Assembly (NCBI RefSeq): GCF_900277125.1
Contig: NZ_OPYN01000063.1
Coordinates: 117,708-181,707 of the forward strand
DNA from: Pseudomonas inefficax
Lineage (GTDB): Bacteria; Pseudomonadota; Gammaproteobacteria; Pseudomonadales; Pseudomonadaceae
Reading direction: 5' to 3'
Length of the DNA stretch: 64,000 bases
In this document: one piece after another, positions 1 through 12,043 of the stretch
How positions within the stretch are numbered: the stretch's first letter is position 1
Layout of the letters: each line of letters begins with the position of its first letter
The notes under the pieces: model-generated
Databases searched by the model: none
Seen by the model: the letters and a program-made list of their open reading frames with translations, nothing else
Told to the model about the DNA's origin: nothing
Position numbers and translations under genes: made by a program

Positions 1-1388
<1,388 letters not shown>

Positions 1389-1395
1389 GCTTTCA

Positions 1396-1424
1396 ACCCT
1401 AACCAGTGGGGTGGGGGATGGCAA
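1396..1424 (-). promoter_or_regulatory. Candidate sigma-70 promoter of leuA leader transcript
   Basis: On the minus strand TTGCCA (1424-1419) is separated by 17 bases from TAGGGT (1401-1396). The -10 match is poor (T, A and final T only). The predicted start would fall almost on the leader ATG at 1388, which would make the leader nearly leaderless. The wider region 1425-1560 is AT-rich and holds no gene. Confidence 0.35.
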
Positions 1425-1560
1425 GCGTTCAGAAAAAATTGAGAGGAATGCTTAAAAAATGCCGATAGGCGAGATTTTATGGCTCTATTTTATTTGAGGG
1501 TTCTTTATTTTTGCGCGGTATTTTTCGATGGCGCAACACAGTTGAACTGATGTCGACTGT

Positions 1561-1642
1561 GCTGGCCCTTTCGCGGGTAAACCCGCTCCCACAGGTGCAG
1601 CGCTATCCCTGTGGGAGCGGGTTTACCCGCGAAAGGGCCAGC
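1561..1642. repeat. Inverted REP pair (P. putida type)
   Basis: Two head-to-head copies of the element 'ctttcgcgggtaaacccgct' form a long imperfect palindrome around a short loop. It sits between the M23 peptidase 3' end and the leuA upstream region. The same element recurs many times in this window, always between genes. Confidence 0.9.
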
Positions 1643-1658
1643 ACTGCCAACGCAAATC

Positions 1659-2486
1659 TCAGGGCTGGAACGCCCCAATGAAAATCGCCGGATCCACCCG
1701 CGCATCATTCAGGCTGACGTTCCAGTGCATGTGCGGCCCGGTAGCCCGCCCGGTCGAGCCCACACGCCCGACCACTTCGCCCCGGCGCAGCTGCTGCCCA
1801 ACCTGCACATCGATCTTCGACATATGGCAGAACATGCTGATGAAGCCCTGCCCATGGTCGACGAACACCGTGCGGCCATTGAAGAAATAATCGCCCACCA
1901 GTATCACCTTGCCATTGGCCGGGGTCTTGATCGGCGTGCCTGCCGGCACCGCGAAATCCAGCCCGGCATGTGGGTTGCGCTCTTCGCCATTGAAGAAGCG
2001 GCGCACGCCGAACTTGCTCGACAGCGGGCCGCTGACTGGCTTGTCGAGGATCAGGTTGCTGGGCAGGGTCGGGCTGAAGCTGCGGTAAGCCTTTATCTGC
2101 TCGGCCAGCTCACGGTCGATGCGCTTGAGGTCGGCCGGGTTCGGGTTGACCTGGCGGGTGTTCTTCAGGGTGATGCGCTGCTCGGGGTACTTTTTATTAC
2201 CTACGCTGAAAGGCAGGGTACGGCCGCCCTGGCTCAGCACCGCAGTGCCGGGCTTTTGGGTCAGCGGGATGCCGACGATGGCCAGCCAGTTTTCCTGCTC
2301 CTTCACCACCAGCACCGGTTTGCCGTCGAAGCGGGCGCTGGGCGCGCTGGCTGCGGGGCCAAGGTCGACCACCGCCACGCCGCCGGGTACCGGCTTGTTC
2401 AGCGTGCGGGTGATGTAGCTGGCCTGGGCGCCACCGGCCAATAACAGGAGGGAAAGGGCAAGCAGGGGCGCGAGCAGGCGGGGCAT
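1659..2486 (-). CDS. M23 family (LytM-type) periplasmic peptidase
   Basis: A 275-residue exported protein with a Sec signal peptide (hydrophobic stretch 4-18, cleavage likely after AQA at about 22). The C-terminal LytM domain has the full zinc-site set: H173 and D177 in HAGLDF, H221, and H252-M-H254 in PHMHW. It is therefore probably an active peptidoglycan endopeptidase. The N-terminal half is a beta-rich region with an 'NKKYPEQRITL' segment typical of pseudomonad YebA-like M23 proteins. The ATG at 2486 lies only 3 bases after the xseA stop, so the two are likely co-transcribed. A REP pair follows the gene. Confidence 0.93.
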   Translation of the reverse strand: MPRLLAPLLALSLLLLAGGAQASYITRTLNKPVPGGVAVVDLGPAASAPSARFDGKPVLVVKEQENWLAIVGIPLTQKPGTAVLSQGGRTLPFSVGNKKYPEQRITLKNTRQVNPNPADLKRIDRELAEQIKAYRSFSPTLPSNLILDKPVSGPLSSKFGVRRFFNGEERNPHAGLDFAVPAGTPIKTPANGKVILVGDYFFNGRTVFVDHGQGFISMFCHMSKIDVQVGQQLRRGEVVGRVGSTGRATGPHMHWNVSLNDARVDPAIFIGAFQP

Positions 2487-2489
2487 GTG

Positions 2490-3869
2490 TCAGTCCAGAA
2501 GTGAGAGGGTGACCGGGGTCAGGTGGTTGTCTTCGACCCGCACCAACAGCTCGCCTTCGTTCAGGCGGGCAGTCAGGCGCTGGCCGTTGCGGGTCTGTTC
2601 GGCGCTGCGGATGGCCTGGCCCTGTTCGTCCAGCAGGATGCTGTAGCCGCGGGCGAGGGTGGCCAGCGGGCTGACCACCTGCAGCGTCTGCAACTGGGCC
2701 TGGAAGCGCTGGCGACGGTCCTTCAGCACTTCGCGCATGGCCCGTGGCAGGCGCTCGGCCAGGCTTTCCAGGCGTTGGCCCAGCAGTTTCAGAGTGCGCC
2801 CCGGATGCTGCGCGGCCAAGCGAGTATCCAGGCGTGCCAGCAACTGATGGCGCTGGTTGAGGTTGAGCATGAATGCACGGCGCAGGCGCATGTCCAGGTC
2901 GTCCAGGCGCTGGGCCTGCTGGCGCAGGCGCTCGCCCGGATGGCGCAGGCGTCGGGTCAGCGACTCCAGGCGCAGGCGGTCGTGGGTCAGGCGGTTCTGC
3001 ATGCGCAGCAACAGGCGCCGTTGCAGGCCATCCAGGCGTTGCTGCAGGCCACTGTTGTCGGGGGCCAGCAGTTCGGCAGCGGCAGAAGGGGTGGGGGCGC
3101 GCACGTCGGCGACGAAGTCGCTGATCGATACATCGGTCTCATGGCCCACAGCGCTGACAATCGGCGTGACACAAGCTGCCACGGCCCTCGCCACGGCTTC
3201 TTCGTTGAAGCACCACAGGTCTTCCAGCGAGCCGCCGCCCCGGGCCAGGATCAGCGCATCGAACCCGAGGCTGTCGGCCAGGCGGATGGCGCGCACGATC
3301 TGGGCAATGGCTTCGCGGCCCTGTACTGCGGTGGGGACCAGGTTCAGTTCCACCTGCGGGGCACGGCGACCGAACACACTGATGATGTCGCGGATCACCG
3401 CACCAGTGGGTGAGGTAATGATGCCGATGCGCTGCGGGTGGGCCGGCAGCGGCCGCTTGCGTTCGGCGCTGAACAGCCCCTCGGCACCGAGCTTCTCCTT
3501 CAATGCCTCGAAGGCCAGGCGCAGGGCGCCGTCGCCGGCCGGCTCGACGGTGTCGAGAATCAGCTGGTAATCACCACGCCCCTCGAACAGCGAAACCTTG
3601 CCGCGTACCCGTACCGCCAGGCCATCGCGAAGGGCCTGGCGCACCCGGTTGGCGTTCTGCCGGAACAGCGCGCAGCGCACCTGTGCGCCGCTGTCCTTCA
3701 GGGTGAAGTACATGTGGCCGGACGCAGGGCGGGCGAGGTTGGATATCTCGCCTTCTACCCACACGCTGCGGAACACATCTTCCAGCAGCACACGGGCGCG
3801 GCCGTTGAGTTGGCTGACGGTAAGGACCTCGCGGTCCAGGCCGAGTCGTTCGAAAGGGTCTCTGATCAT
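2490..3869 (-). CDS. xseA: Exodeoxyribonuclease VII large subunit
   Basis: Large subunit of exonuclease VII, which degrades single-stranded DNA into short oligonucleotides together with XseB. The 459-residue product starts MIRDPFERLGLDREVLTV. It has an N-terminal OB-fold (about residues 20-110, WVEGEISNLARPASGHMYFTLKD), then the nuclease core with GIITSPTGAVIRDI, ILARGGGSLEDLW and SAVGHETDVSISDFVADVRAPTPSAAAE. A long Arg/Gln-rich coiled-coil segment occupies about 270-400. The reading frame stays open upstream to 4121 across repeat DNA, but only the start at 3869 gives the family's usual N-terminus and length. ATG codons at 3878 and 3881 are alternatives. Confidence 0.96.
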   Translation of the reverse strand: MIRDPFERLGLDREVLTVSQLNGRARVLLEDVFRSVWVEGEISNLARPASGHMYFTLKDSGAQVRCALFRQNANRVRQALRDGLAVRVRGKVSLFEGRGDYQLILDTVEPAGDGALRLAFEALKEKLGAEGLFSAERKRPLPAHPQRIGIITSPTGAVIRDIISVFGRRAPQVELNLVPTAVQGREAIAQIVRAIRLADSLGFDALILARGGGSLEDLWCFNEEAVARAVAACVTPIVSAVGHETDVSISDFVADVRAPTPSAAAELLAPDNSGLQQRLDGLQRRLLLRMQNRLTHDRLRLESLTRRLRHPGERLRQQAQRLDDLDMRLRRAFMLNLNQRHQLLARLDTRLAAQHPGRTLKLLGQRLESLAERLPRAMREVLKDRRQRFQAQLQTLQVVSPLATLARGYSILLDEQGQAIRSAEQTRNGQRLTARLNEGELLVRVEDNHLTPVTLSLLD

Positions 3870-4201
3870 GGCGGGCATCATAAAGGACATCGGCCCCGGT
3901 TGTCTGTCCTGGCCCCATCGCCGGCAAGCCAGCTCCCACAGGGACATCATAAGGCCCAGCCAAAGCGATACCTGTGGGAGCAACTGTCTTGAATATCTCT
4001 TCAAGCCAGCACTGGCCCTTGTAGGAGCGGCCTTGTGTCGCGATAGGCCGCGCAGCGGCCCCGGCAATCTTTGCTGCGAAGCTGAAAACCTGGGGCCGCT
4101 TCGCGCCCCATCGCGACACAAGGCCGCTCCTACAGGTATTTGCGCATGGCTTGAGACCGGTGTGGTCGAGGTGGGAACCGGCTTGCCGGCGATGGGATCC
4201 T
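3870..4201. other. Intergenic region with repeats, no gene
   Basis: This 332-bp gap between xseA and the LysR gene holds degenerate REP-like sequence near 3910-3985 (a 'cctgtgggagc' arm is recognisable) and a well-formed inverted pair at 4021-4134. No supported coding sequence was found. Open frames crossing it are a by-product of the high GC content. Confidence 0.8.
4021..4134. repeat. Inverted REP pair, 'gtaggagcggccttgtgtcgcga' class
   Basis: Two inverted arms, each starting GTAGGAGCGGCCTTGTGTCG on its own strand, enclose GC-rich inner arms. This second repeat class recurs at 17821, 38432, 49565, 62518 and 63671. Confidence 0.88.
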
Positions 4202-5080
4202 TCAGGCCTGCATCGCCGTCACGAACTGGCGCACCATCGAACCTGCATCACGCCTGCAGGCCATCGCTACAGTACTTTCACCCCCACCTTCCAGCGCCAC
4301 GAAGCTGACTGAGGCTGGCGCAATCTCGCGCATGCATTCCGGCAACAACGCTACTCCAAAACCGGCCTGAATCAGCTGCAACTGGGTGGTCTTGCGCGAC
4401 AGCACCTGCGCCGCGCGCGGGAAAAAGCCCGCCTCCATGCACATCGAGGCCGACAGGTAGCTCAGTCCGCCACGGTCCCGGTGCGGAATGGAAATGAAGC
4501 GCTCTTCCCGCAGCTGTTCCAGTCTCACCTGTGGCGCGCTGGCCAAGGGATGACCGGCGGCGACCGCCAGCAGCAGGGGTTCGCTGAACAGTTCATGCAG
4601 CAGCACCCCTTCATGCTGGCGCAGCACCGGCAAGCGCAACAGGCCGATATCCAGCCGCCCGGCAGCGATATCCTCCAGCTGCGCCTCCGACGACTGCTGC
4701 GCAATCTCCAGCGCAATCCCCGGGTTGCCCTGCAGGTAGCCGCCCAGGCGAGCCAGCAACGGGCCAGTCAGCGGCACGGTACTGGAGTGGTTCAGGCGCA
4801 GGCTGCCTTGCAACCCTTCGCCAATATCGCGGGTCACACGTTCCGCCTGCGCCAGGTCGGCCAGCAAGCGCCGCGCCCGTTCCAGCAAAGCCTGGCCGGC
4901 CAGGGTCAGGCGTGGCAGGCGCGCGGTGCGCTCGAACAGTGGCGTACCCAGTTGCTGCTCCAACTCCTTGATCTGCCGGCTCAGCGCCGACTGTGCGATA
5001 TACAGTCGCTCGGCGGCAGCGCTGAAGCTGCCGCATTCGGCGATTTCCACGAAGTAACGCAACTGGCGGATCGACGTCAT
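4202..5080 (-). CDS. LysR family transcriptional regulator
   Basis: A 292-residue LysR-type regulator. The winged helix-turn-helix occupies the first 60 residues (RQLRYFVEIAECGSFSAAAERLYIAQSALSRQIKELEQQLGTPLF), and a periplasmic-binding-like effector domain follows from about 90. It is divergent from the TauE/SafE permease gene that starts 98 bases away, the usual arrangement for a LysR regulator and its target. The intergenic dyad ATGCCTTT...AAAGGCAT (5084-5118) is a candidate operator. The effector is not evident from sequence; a sulfur or organic-acid compound is a guess from the neighbour. Confidence 0.92.
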   Translation of the reverse strand: MTSIRQLRYFVEIAECGSFSAAAERLYIAQSALSRQIKELEQQLGTPLFERTARLPRLTLAGQALLERARRLLADLAQAERVTRDIGEGLQGSLRLNHSSTVPLTGPLLARLGGYLQGNPGIALEIAQQSSEAQLEDIAAGRLDIGLLRLPVLRQHEGVLLHELFSEPLLLAVAAGHPLASAPQVRLEQLREERFISIPHRDRGGLSYLSASMCMEAGFFPRAAQVLSRKTTQLQLIQAGFGVALLPECMREIAPASVSFVALEGGGESTVAMACRRDAGSMVRQFVTAMQA

Positions 5081-5083
5081 GTC

Positions 5084-5118
5084 ATGCCTTTTCGAGATGA
5101 GTGTGGCGATAAAGGCAT
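5084..5118. promoter_or_regulatory. Candidate LysR operator dyad
   Basis: A perfect 8-bp inverted repeat, ATGCCTTT (5084-5091) and AAAGGCAT (5111-5118), with 19 bases between arms. It lies in the divergent intergenic region between the LysR gene and the permease gene. Position and symmetry fit autoregulatory LysR sites; no binding evidence is available. Confidence 0.4.
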
Positions 5119-5177
5119 ATTAGTCGGCATGGCTCATGGCTGGCTAACCTTTGCCTGTCTTCCGAGGAATCGTTGCC

Positions 5178-5933
5178 ATGCTCGCCCAACTATCGTTTTC
5201 CGGCCTTGACTGGCTACCCATCCTGCTTGGTGTAGGGGTTGCCTACATCGTCTTCGGTATCGCCGGTTTCGGCACCGCGCTGGTGGCCGGCCCAGTGCTG
5301 ATCCACTTCATGCCGCTGTCGCGGATCATTCCGCTGCTGGTGCTGCTGGACTTCGTCGCAGCCTTCGGCAACCTGTTGCCCTCGCGCCGCGATGTCGTGC
5401 GCGGCGAACTGCTGCGGCTACTGCCGTTCATGGCCATTGGCTGCACGCTGGGTGTGGTATTCCTGCTGCAGCTGAAGTCCGACGTGTTGCTGCTGCTGAT
5501 GGGCCTGTTCGTCACGGCCTATGCGCTGTACGGGCTGGCGGTGAAGGTGCGGCCGGCCAGCCTGTCCGGTTTCTGGGCAATGCCCATGGGTACGGCAGGC
5601 GGGCTGTTCGGTGCCTTGTTCGGCAGCGGCGGCTTCCTTTATGCGCTGTACTTGAGTGCACGGCTGGAGGCCAAGGAGCAGGTTCGCGCCACCCAGAGCG
5701 CGCTGATCAGTTGCAGTACCTTGGTGCGCCTGACGCTGTTCCTGATCGCTGGCGTCTATGCCGACCCAAGCCTGCTGCTACTCGCCGCCTGCCTGTTGCC
5801 GGTCATGCTTGTCGGCCTCTGGGCAGGGCGCAGGCTTACCCATCGGCTGTCCCGCGAAGCCTTCGTGCGCCTGGTCACGTGGCTGGTGCTGGCCAGCGGC
5901 CTGGCGTTGATCGGTCGCTATCTCAGCGCCTGA
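5178..5933 (+). CDS. TauE/SafE family sulfite exporter-like permease
   Basis: A 251-residue very hydrophobic protein with about eight predicted membrane segments arranged as two related halves. It fits the TauE/SafE (DUF81) family, whose members move sulfite, sulfoacetate or other small organic anions. The N-terminal GVAYIVFGIAGFGTALVAGP and the middle GTAGGLFGALFGSGGFLYALYL are the glycine-rich repeats of the family. The ATG at 5178 was chosen because GAGGAAT lies 7 bases upstream; an upstream in-frame start at 5151 has no such site. The divergent LysR gene probably regulates it. The substrate is unknown. Confidence 0.9.
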   Translation: MLAQLSFSGLDWLPILLGVGVAYIVFGIAGFGTALVAGPVLIHFMPLSRIIPLLVLLDFVAAFGNLLPSRRDVVRGELLRLLPFMAIGCTLGVVFLLQLKSDVLLLLMGLFVTAYALYGLAVKVRPASLSGFWAMPMGTAGGLFGALFGSGGFLYALYLSARLEAKEQVRATQSALISCSTLVRLTLFLIAGVYADPSLLLLAACLLPVMLVGLWAGRRLTHRLSREAFVRLVTWLVLASGLALIGRYLSA

Positions 5934-5984
5934 GCAGGCGGTAGAATTGCGCCATTACCGCAGTTTTTCAGGCTTGTCCCGTTC

Positions 5985-8098
<2,114 letters not shown>

Positions 8099-8119
8099 GG
8101 CTTCTAGCAATACAAGCAT

Positions 8120-8143
8120 GCGGGGCTGTCGTGACAGCCCCGC
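8120..8143 (+). terminator. guaB-guaA intergenic hairpin (attenuating or processing stem)
   Basis: An 11-bp GC-rich stem (GCGGGGCTGTC / GACAGCCCCGC) with a very short loop sits midway between guaB and guaA. Only three T residues follow, after GTCG, so it should be at most a leaky terminator. Confidence 0.5.
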
Positions 8144-8176
8144 GTCGTTTCCGATTTCCACTGACGAGATTGAGTC

Positions 8177-9754
8177 ATGGCCCTCGACATTCACGCTCAC
8201 CGCATCCTGATCCTCGATTTCGGTTCCCAGTACACCCAGCTGATCGCCCGCCGCGTGCGCGAAATCGGCGTGTACTGCGAGCTGCATCCGTTCGACATGG
8301 ACGATGAAGCGATCCGCGAATTCAACCCGCGCGGCATCATCCTCGCCGGCGGCCCCGAGTCGGTCCACGAAGCCAACAGCCCACGCGCCCCGCAGGCGGT
8401 GTTCGACCTGAACGTACCAGTGCTGGGCATCTGCTACGGCATGCAGACCATGGCCGAGCAGATGGGCGGCAAGGTCGAAGGTTCCGACCTGCGTGAATTC
8501 GGTTATGCCCGCGTGGACGTGGTCGGCAAGAGCCGCCTGCTCGACGGCATCGAAGACCACATCGACGCTGACGGCGTACTGGGCCTGGACGTGTGGATGA
8601 GCCACGGCGACAAGGTTACCCAGATGCCGGGCAACTTCCACGTGCTGGCCAGCACCCCGAGCTGCCCGATCGCCGGCATGTTCGACGACGCGCGCGGCTA
8701 CTACGGCGTGCAGTTCCACCCCGAAGTGACCCACACCAAGCAGGGCGGTCGCATCCTGTCCCGCTTCGTGCAGGAAATCTGCGGTTGTGAAGCCCTGTGG
8801 ACTCCGTCCAACATCGTCGAAGACGCCATCGCCCAGGTGCGTGAGCAGGTCGGTTCGGCCAACGTCCTGCTGGGCCTGTCCGGCGGCGTCGACAGCTCGG
8901 TTGTTGCCGCGCTGCTGCACCGCGCCATCGGCGACCAGCTGACCTGCGTATTCGTCGACAACGGCCTGCTGCGCCTGCACGAAGGCGACCAGGTGATGGC
9001 CATGTTCAAGGAGAACATGGGCGTCAAGGTAATCCGCGCCGACGCCGAGAAGCAGTTCCTCGACAACCTGGCCGGCGAAGCCGACCCGGAGAAGAAGCGC
9101 AAGATCATCGGCCGCACCTTCATCGACGTGTTCGATGCCGAAGCCAGCAAGCTGGAAAGCATCCAGTTCCTCGCCCAAGGCACCATCTACCCGGACGTGA
9201 TCGAGTCGGCTGGCGCCAAGAGCGGCAAGGCCCACGTGATCAAGTCGCACCACAACGTCGGTGGCCTGCCGGAGGAAATGAACCTCAAACTGGTCGAGCC
9301 ACTGCGTGAGCTGTTCAAGGACGAAGTACGCAAGATCGGCCTGGAGCTGGGCCTGCCGTACGACATGGTCTACCGCCACCCATTCCCGGGCCCGGGCCTG
9401 GGCGTGCGCATCCTTGGTGAAGTGAAGAAGGAATACGCCGACATCCTGCGTCGCGCCGACCACATCTTCATCGAAGAGCTGCGCAAGGCCGACTGGTACC
9501 ACAAGACCAGCCAGGCATTCGTGGTGTTCCAGCCGGTCAAGTCGGTCGGCGTCGTTGGCGATGGCCGTCGCTACGCCTGGGTCGTGGCCCTGCGCGCCGT
9601 CGAGACCGTGGACTTCATGACCGCACGTTGGGCGCACCTGCCGTACGAGCTGCTGGAAACCGTCAGCGGCCGTATCATCAACGAAATCGACGGTATCTCG
9701 CGCGTTACCTACGACGTGTCGAGCAAGCCGCCGGCGACCATCGAGTGGGAATGA
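8177..9754 (+). CDS. guaA: GMP synthase (glutamine-hydrolysing)
   Basis: Amidates XMP to GMP using glutamine and ATP. The 525-residue bifunctional enzyme has a class I glutamine amidotransferase domain (residues about 8-200) with nucleophile C86 in GICYGMQ and the His/Glu of VQFHPEV. The ATP-pyrophosphatase domain follows, with the P-loop SGGVDSS at about 235. The C-terminal dimerisation domain ends in the typical KPPATIEWE. It lies 78 bases after guaB and ends just before a strong intrinsic terminator, so guaBA forms a closed unit. Confidence 0.98.
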   Translation: MALDIHAHRILILDFGSQYTQLIARRVREIGVYCELHPFDMDDEAIREFNPRGIILAGGPESVHEANSPRAPQAVFDLNVPVLGICYGMQTMAEQMGGKVEGSDLREFGYARVDVVGKSRLLDGIEDHIDADGVLGLDVWMSHGDKVTQMPGNFHVLASTPSCPIAGMFDDARGYYGVQFHPEVTHTKQGGRILSRFVQEICGCEALWTPSNIVEDAIAQVREQVGSANVLLGLSGGVDSSVVAALLHRAIGDQLTCVFVDNGLLRLHEGDQVMAMFKENMGVKVIRADAEKQFLDNLAGEADPEKKRKIIGRTFIDVFDAEASKLESIQFLAQGTIYPDVIESAGAKSGKAHVIKSHHNVGGLPEEMNLKLVEPLRELFKDEVRKIGLELGLPYDMVYRHPFPGPGLGVRILGEVKKEYADILRRADHIFIEELRKADWYHKTSQAFVVFQPVKSVGVVGDGRRYAWVVALRAVETVDFMTARWAHLPYELLETVSGRIINEIDGISRVTYDVSSKPPATIEWE

Positions 9755-9775
9755 TCCCACCTAGCGGTTGATGAA

Positions 9776-9805
9776 ACGGGCCTGCATTGCAGGCCCGTTT
9801 TTTTT
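9776..9805 (+). terminator. Intrinsic terminator after guaA
   Basis: A nine-base-pair GC-rich stem (ACGGGCCTG / CAGGCCCGT) with loop CATTG is followed by eight T residues. It sits 21 bases after the guaA stop and 13 bases before the convergent AraC gene's stop. Confidence 0.93.
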
Positions 9806-9818
9806 ATCCGGTAAAACC

Positions 9819-10763
9819 CTATTCGGCCCCGGGAGAACGCCCGAAATACGCCTTGTAGGCATGGCAGAAATTGGCAGGGTTGGCGTAACCGACCTGATAG
9901 GCAACCTGCGAGACCTGCCAGCGACGTTCCAGCAGCAGGGCGCGGGCCAGTTCCATTCTCTGTTGCCGCACATACTGCAGGAGCGACCGGCCGTACTCAT
10001 GGCTGAATGCGCGGCGCAAGGTGGTCTCGCTCACCCCCAGCTGGCGAGCAAGGGTTGCAGCAGTGGGCGGGGCATTCAGGTTTGCATCAAGCTGGCGACG
10101 CGTTTCAATGGCCAAATCGCGGTGCCCCCGGTCCTGGGGCTTTTCGGCCGGCCTGTGGCCGATCAGGTGGCTGGCCAGTTCCAGCACGATGGCCAGGCTC
10201 AGGCTTTCGCAATGCAGGCGCCTGAGCGCGCCCGTGTAGGGCGATAGATACAGCTGCTGGAACAGGCGGCTTATCGTTGGCCACTGCGGCAACTGGTCGA
10301 AGCGCATGCCATCGGCGGCAAGGGCCAGCAGCGGCATCAGCTGCGCATCGTCCCGGGCCAGCTCGTGCAGGTAATCGCCGGCAATACGCACCCCGGCCAT
10401 GCGGGCGTGACTGTTGGCGGGCAATTGGTCCTGCGCCTCCAGGCTTTCACCAAGGCCCAGCATGTGCAACTGACCAGGGGCATAGCTGTTGAGCTTTCCG
10501 TCCACCGTGTGCTGCCACGCCCCGTCGAACACCTGCACGATGCACAGGCTTTGCTGCAGCACCTTGTCGATCCTCAGCGGCTCCGGAAATTGCAGGTTGC
10601 AATCGAAGTACTGCAACCCGCCGTGTACCGTCTGCGCCCGATAGTGGCCGGTCGCGCTCCCCATCACTCGCGCGCTGCTTGCGTCCAGTACGCCGGCCTC
10701 GGCGAGTGACCCGGGGCTATCGAATGAAAAAGCGGTATCGAGGTAGGGGCTGATAGATCGCAT
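9819..10763 (-). CDS. AraC family transcriptional regulator
   Basis: A 314-residue regulator. The C-terminal 100 residues hold two helix-turn-helix motifs (TAATLARQLGVSETTLRRAF and WQVSQVAYQVGYANPANFCHAYKAYFG), the AraC/XylS DNA-binding domain of the PchR-like subgroup. The N-terminal 200 residues form an unassigned ligand-sensing domain. The start at 10763 has AGGATG about 10 bases upstream. It is divergent from the four-gene M48 cluster, and a pair of 8-bp direct repeats two helical turns apart lies between them. Control of that cluster is a reasonable inference. The inducer is unknown. Confidence 0.9.
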   Translation of the reverse strand: MRSISPYLDTAFSFDSPGSLAEAGVLDASSARVMGSATGHYRAQTVHGGLQYFDCNLQFPEPLRIDKVLQQSLCIVQVFDGAWQHTVDGKLNSYAPGQLHMLGLGESLEAQDQLPANSHARMAGVRIAGDYLHELARDDAQLMPLLALAADGMRFDQLPQWPTISRLFQQLYLSPYTGALRRLHCESLSLAIVLELASHLIGHRPAEKPQDRGHRDLAIETRRQLDANLNAPPTAATLARQLGVSETTLRRAFSHEYGRSLLQYVRQQRMELARALLLERRWQVSQVAYQVGYANPANFCHAYKAYFGRSPGAE

Positions 10764-10835
10764 GTGCGCTAGGCATCCTTGGCAGCGGGCGGCATGGCCG
10801 GAAATGGTAACGCGTGCACATTTTCAGCGACAGTC

Positions 10836-10864
10836 GTTGTGCGCAGGGCGCTGTCTGTTGTGCG
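10836..10864. promoter_or_regulatory. Candidate AraC-type operator (direct repeats)
   Basis: GTTGTGCG occurs at 10836-10843 and again at 10857-10864, start-to-start 21 bases, or two helical turns on the same face. Direct repeats with this spacing are the classic binding pattern of AraC-family dimers. They lie in the 177-bp divergent gap between the AraC gene and the cluster beginning at 10941. Confidence 0.4.
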
Positions 10865-10940
10865 AACCGGTCAACGGGGTTGGCAGTGCGGGCCAGGCTT
10901 ATTTCAATGGGCGTTTGTTCCGCTTCAGGATGGAAAACAC

Positions 10941-11381
10941 ATGCTCGTTTATCGCAAATGGACAGCCCTGCTGGTGGCTGCGCTCAGCCTGTGGCTGGGC
11001 CAGGTTCACGCTGAACAACGGCCGGAAGTGGCCGACCAGGTAGTTGCCTACATGGGCACGCAAGGGGCCAAGGTATGGACGCTGCGCATCGGTGACCGCG
11101 CCGCCAACGAAGCGCTGGTGCAGATCGAAGGCGTCGATCACGACTGGAACATGCGCATCCAGAAAATGCAGGTGGAGAAAACCAGCCGGGATACCCGTTA
11201 CTCCACCACCGTGGACGGCAAGAAATACGTGGTGCTGATCATCCAGGGCAGTTGGGGCGGCGAACTGTATTTGCCGGGTGAGGCGCAGCCACTGCAGGTC
11301 GGCTATTCGGAAGGGCTGTCGCATCAGGGCAATGCCCAGGCATTCCTCACCGATTACCTGGCGACGCAGGAGGCGCAATGA
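10941..11381 (+). CDS. Hypothetical exported protein, first gene of the M48 cluster
   Basis: A 146-residue protein with a clear signal peptide (MLVYRKWTALLVAALSLWLG, cleavage probably after VHA) and a mature beta-rich region. I do not recognise the family. Its mature part (AKVWTLRIGDRAANEALVQIEGVDHDWNMRI) looks like a small periplasmic beta-sandwich. The ATG at 10941 follows an AGGA/GGAAAA region. The stop overlaps the next gene's start (ATGA at 11378), implying translational coupling. Function unknown. Confidence 0.75.
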   Translation: MLVYRKWTALLVAALSLWLGQVHAEQRPEVADQVVAYMGTQGAKVWTLRIGDRAANEALVQIEGVDHDWNMRIQKMQVEKTSRDTRYSTTVDGKKYVVLIIQGSWGGELYLPGEAQPLQVGYSEGLSHQGNAQAFLTDYLATQEAQ

Positions 11382-12043
11382 CCATGAGCGAGTTCAACGA
11401 CCCGCTGTCCGAGCTGTCCGGTTCGCTCGGCCAGGAATACGAGCAATCCCGTGCCGCCCAGCGCGACCGGGTGATCGCCGAACTCAAGCAAGTGATCGAG
11501 CGTGTGCCCGAGCAGAGCGAGTTCACCAATTCCCGGCGTTACCGGGTCTGGGGGCCGATACTGTTGCTGGGCTCGCTGATTCTCACAGCCGTCTGCTTCA
11601 ACCTGGAACGTATGGGCGCGGTCGCAGCCTGTGCCTTCACGGTCTTCATCGCCGCCGCGGTGACTTGGCAACATCGCAATGCCGGTACCCAGGTGTTCAT
11701 GCGCCTGACCCGCCGGCAGTTGTTCGTCGATACGCTGGACGCCCCGGTAAACATGGCCGAAGTGGAGGATGTTTCGGTCAAGGATGAAGGGCTGGTCACG
11801 GTGCAGACGCTGGAAATGAGCAGCGAAGCCGTGCTTCCCAAGCACCACGTGGTGAAACTGCAGTTCTTCGGCAACCAGGCCATGGTGCTGAAAAAGCCGC
11901 AGCCGCAGGTGCGCATCATGTCCGCAGGCTTGGCCAGCAATGGCCGCAAGCTGGACAACGAGGAAGTGCTCGCAGTGCTGGCGGCTTACCGCGATGCGGC
12001 CCATGCGCAACGGCAACTGGATCTGTTGCAGGCTGATGAATAA
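11378..12043 (+). CDS. Hypothetical membrane protein, two N-terminal helices
   Basis: A 221-residue protein. It has an acidic, helical cytoplasmic start (about 1-50), two adjacent membrane helices at about 58-95, then a beta-rich domain of about 100 residues (MRLTRRQLFVDTLDAPVNMAEVEDVSV) and a C-terminal helix. The same plan recurs in the next gene, suggesting paralogy. The beta domain could be PH-like, but this is only an impression. Start and stop overlap both neighbours, so the four genes should be translated as a unit. Confidence 0.75.
   Translation: MTMSEFNDPLSELSGSLGQEYEQSRAAQRDRVIAELKQVIERVPEQSEFTNSRRYRVWGPILLLGSLILTAVCFNLERMGAVAACAFTVFIAAAVTWQHRNAGTQVFMRLTRRQLFVDTLDAPVNMAEVEDVSVKDEGLVTVQTLEMSSEAVLPKHHVVKLQFFGNQAMVLKKPQPQVRIMSAGLASNGRKLDNEEVLAVLAAYRDAAHAQRQLDLLQADE

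Noticed and set aside
3571..4119. N-terminal extension of xseA and an overlapping minus-strand ORF across repeats
   Set aside because: The extension is translated REP DNA; the known XseA N-terminus begins at 3869.
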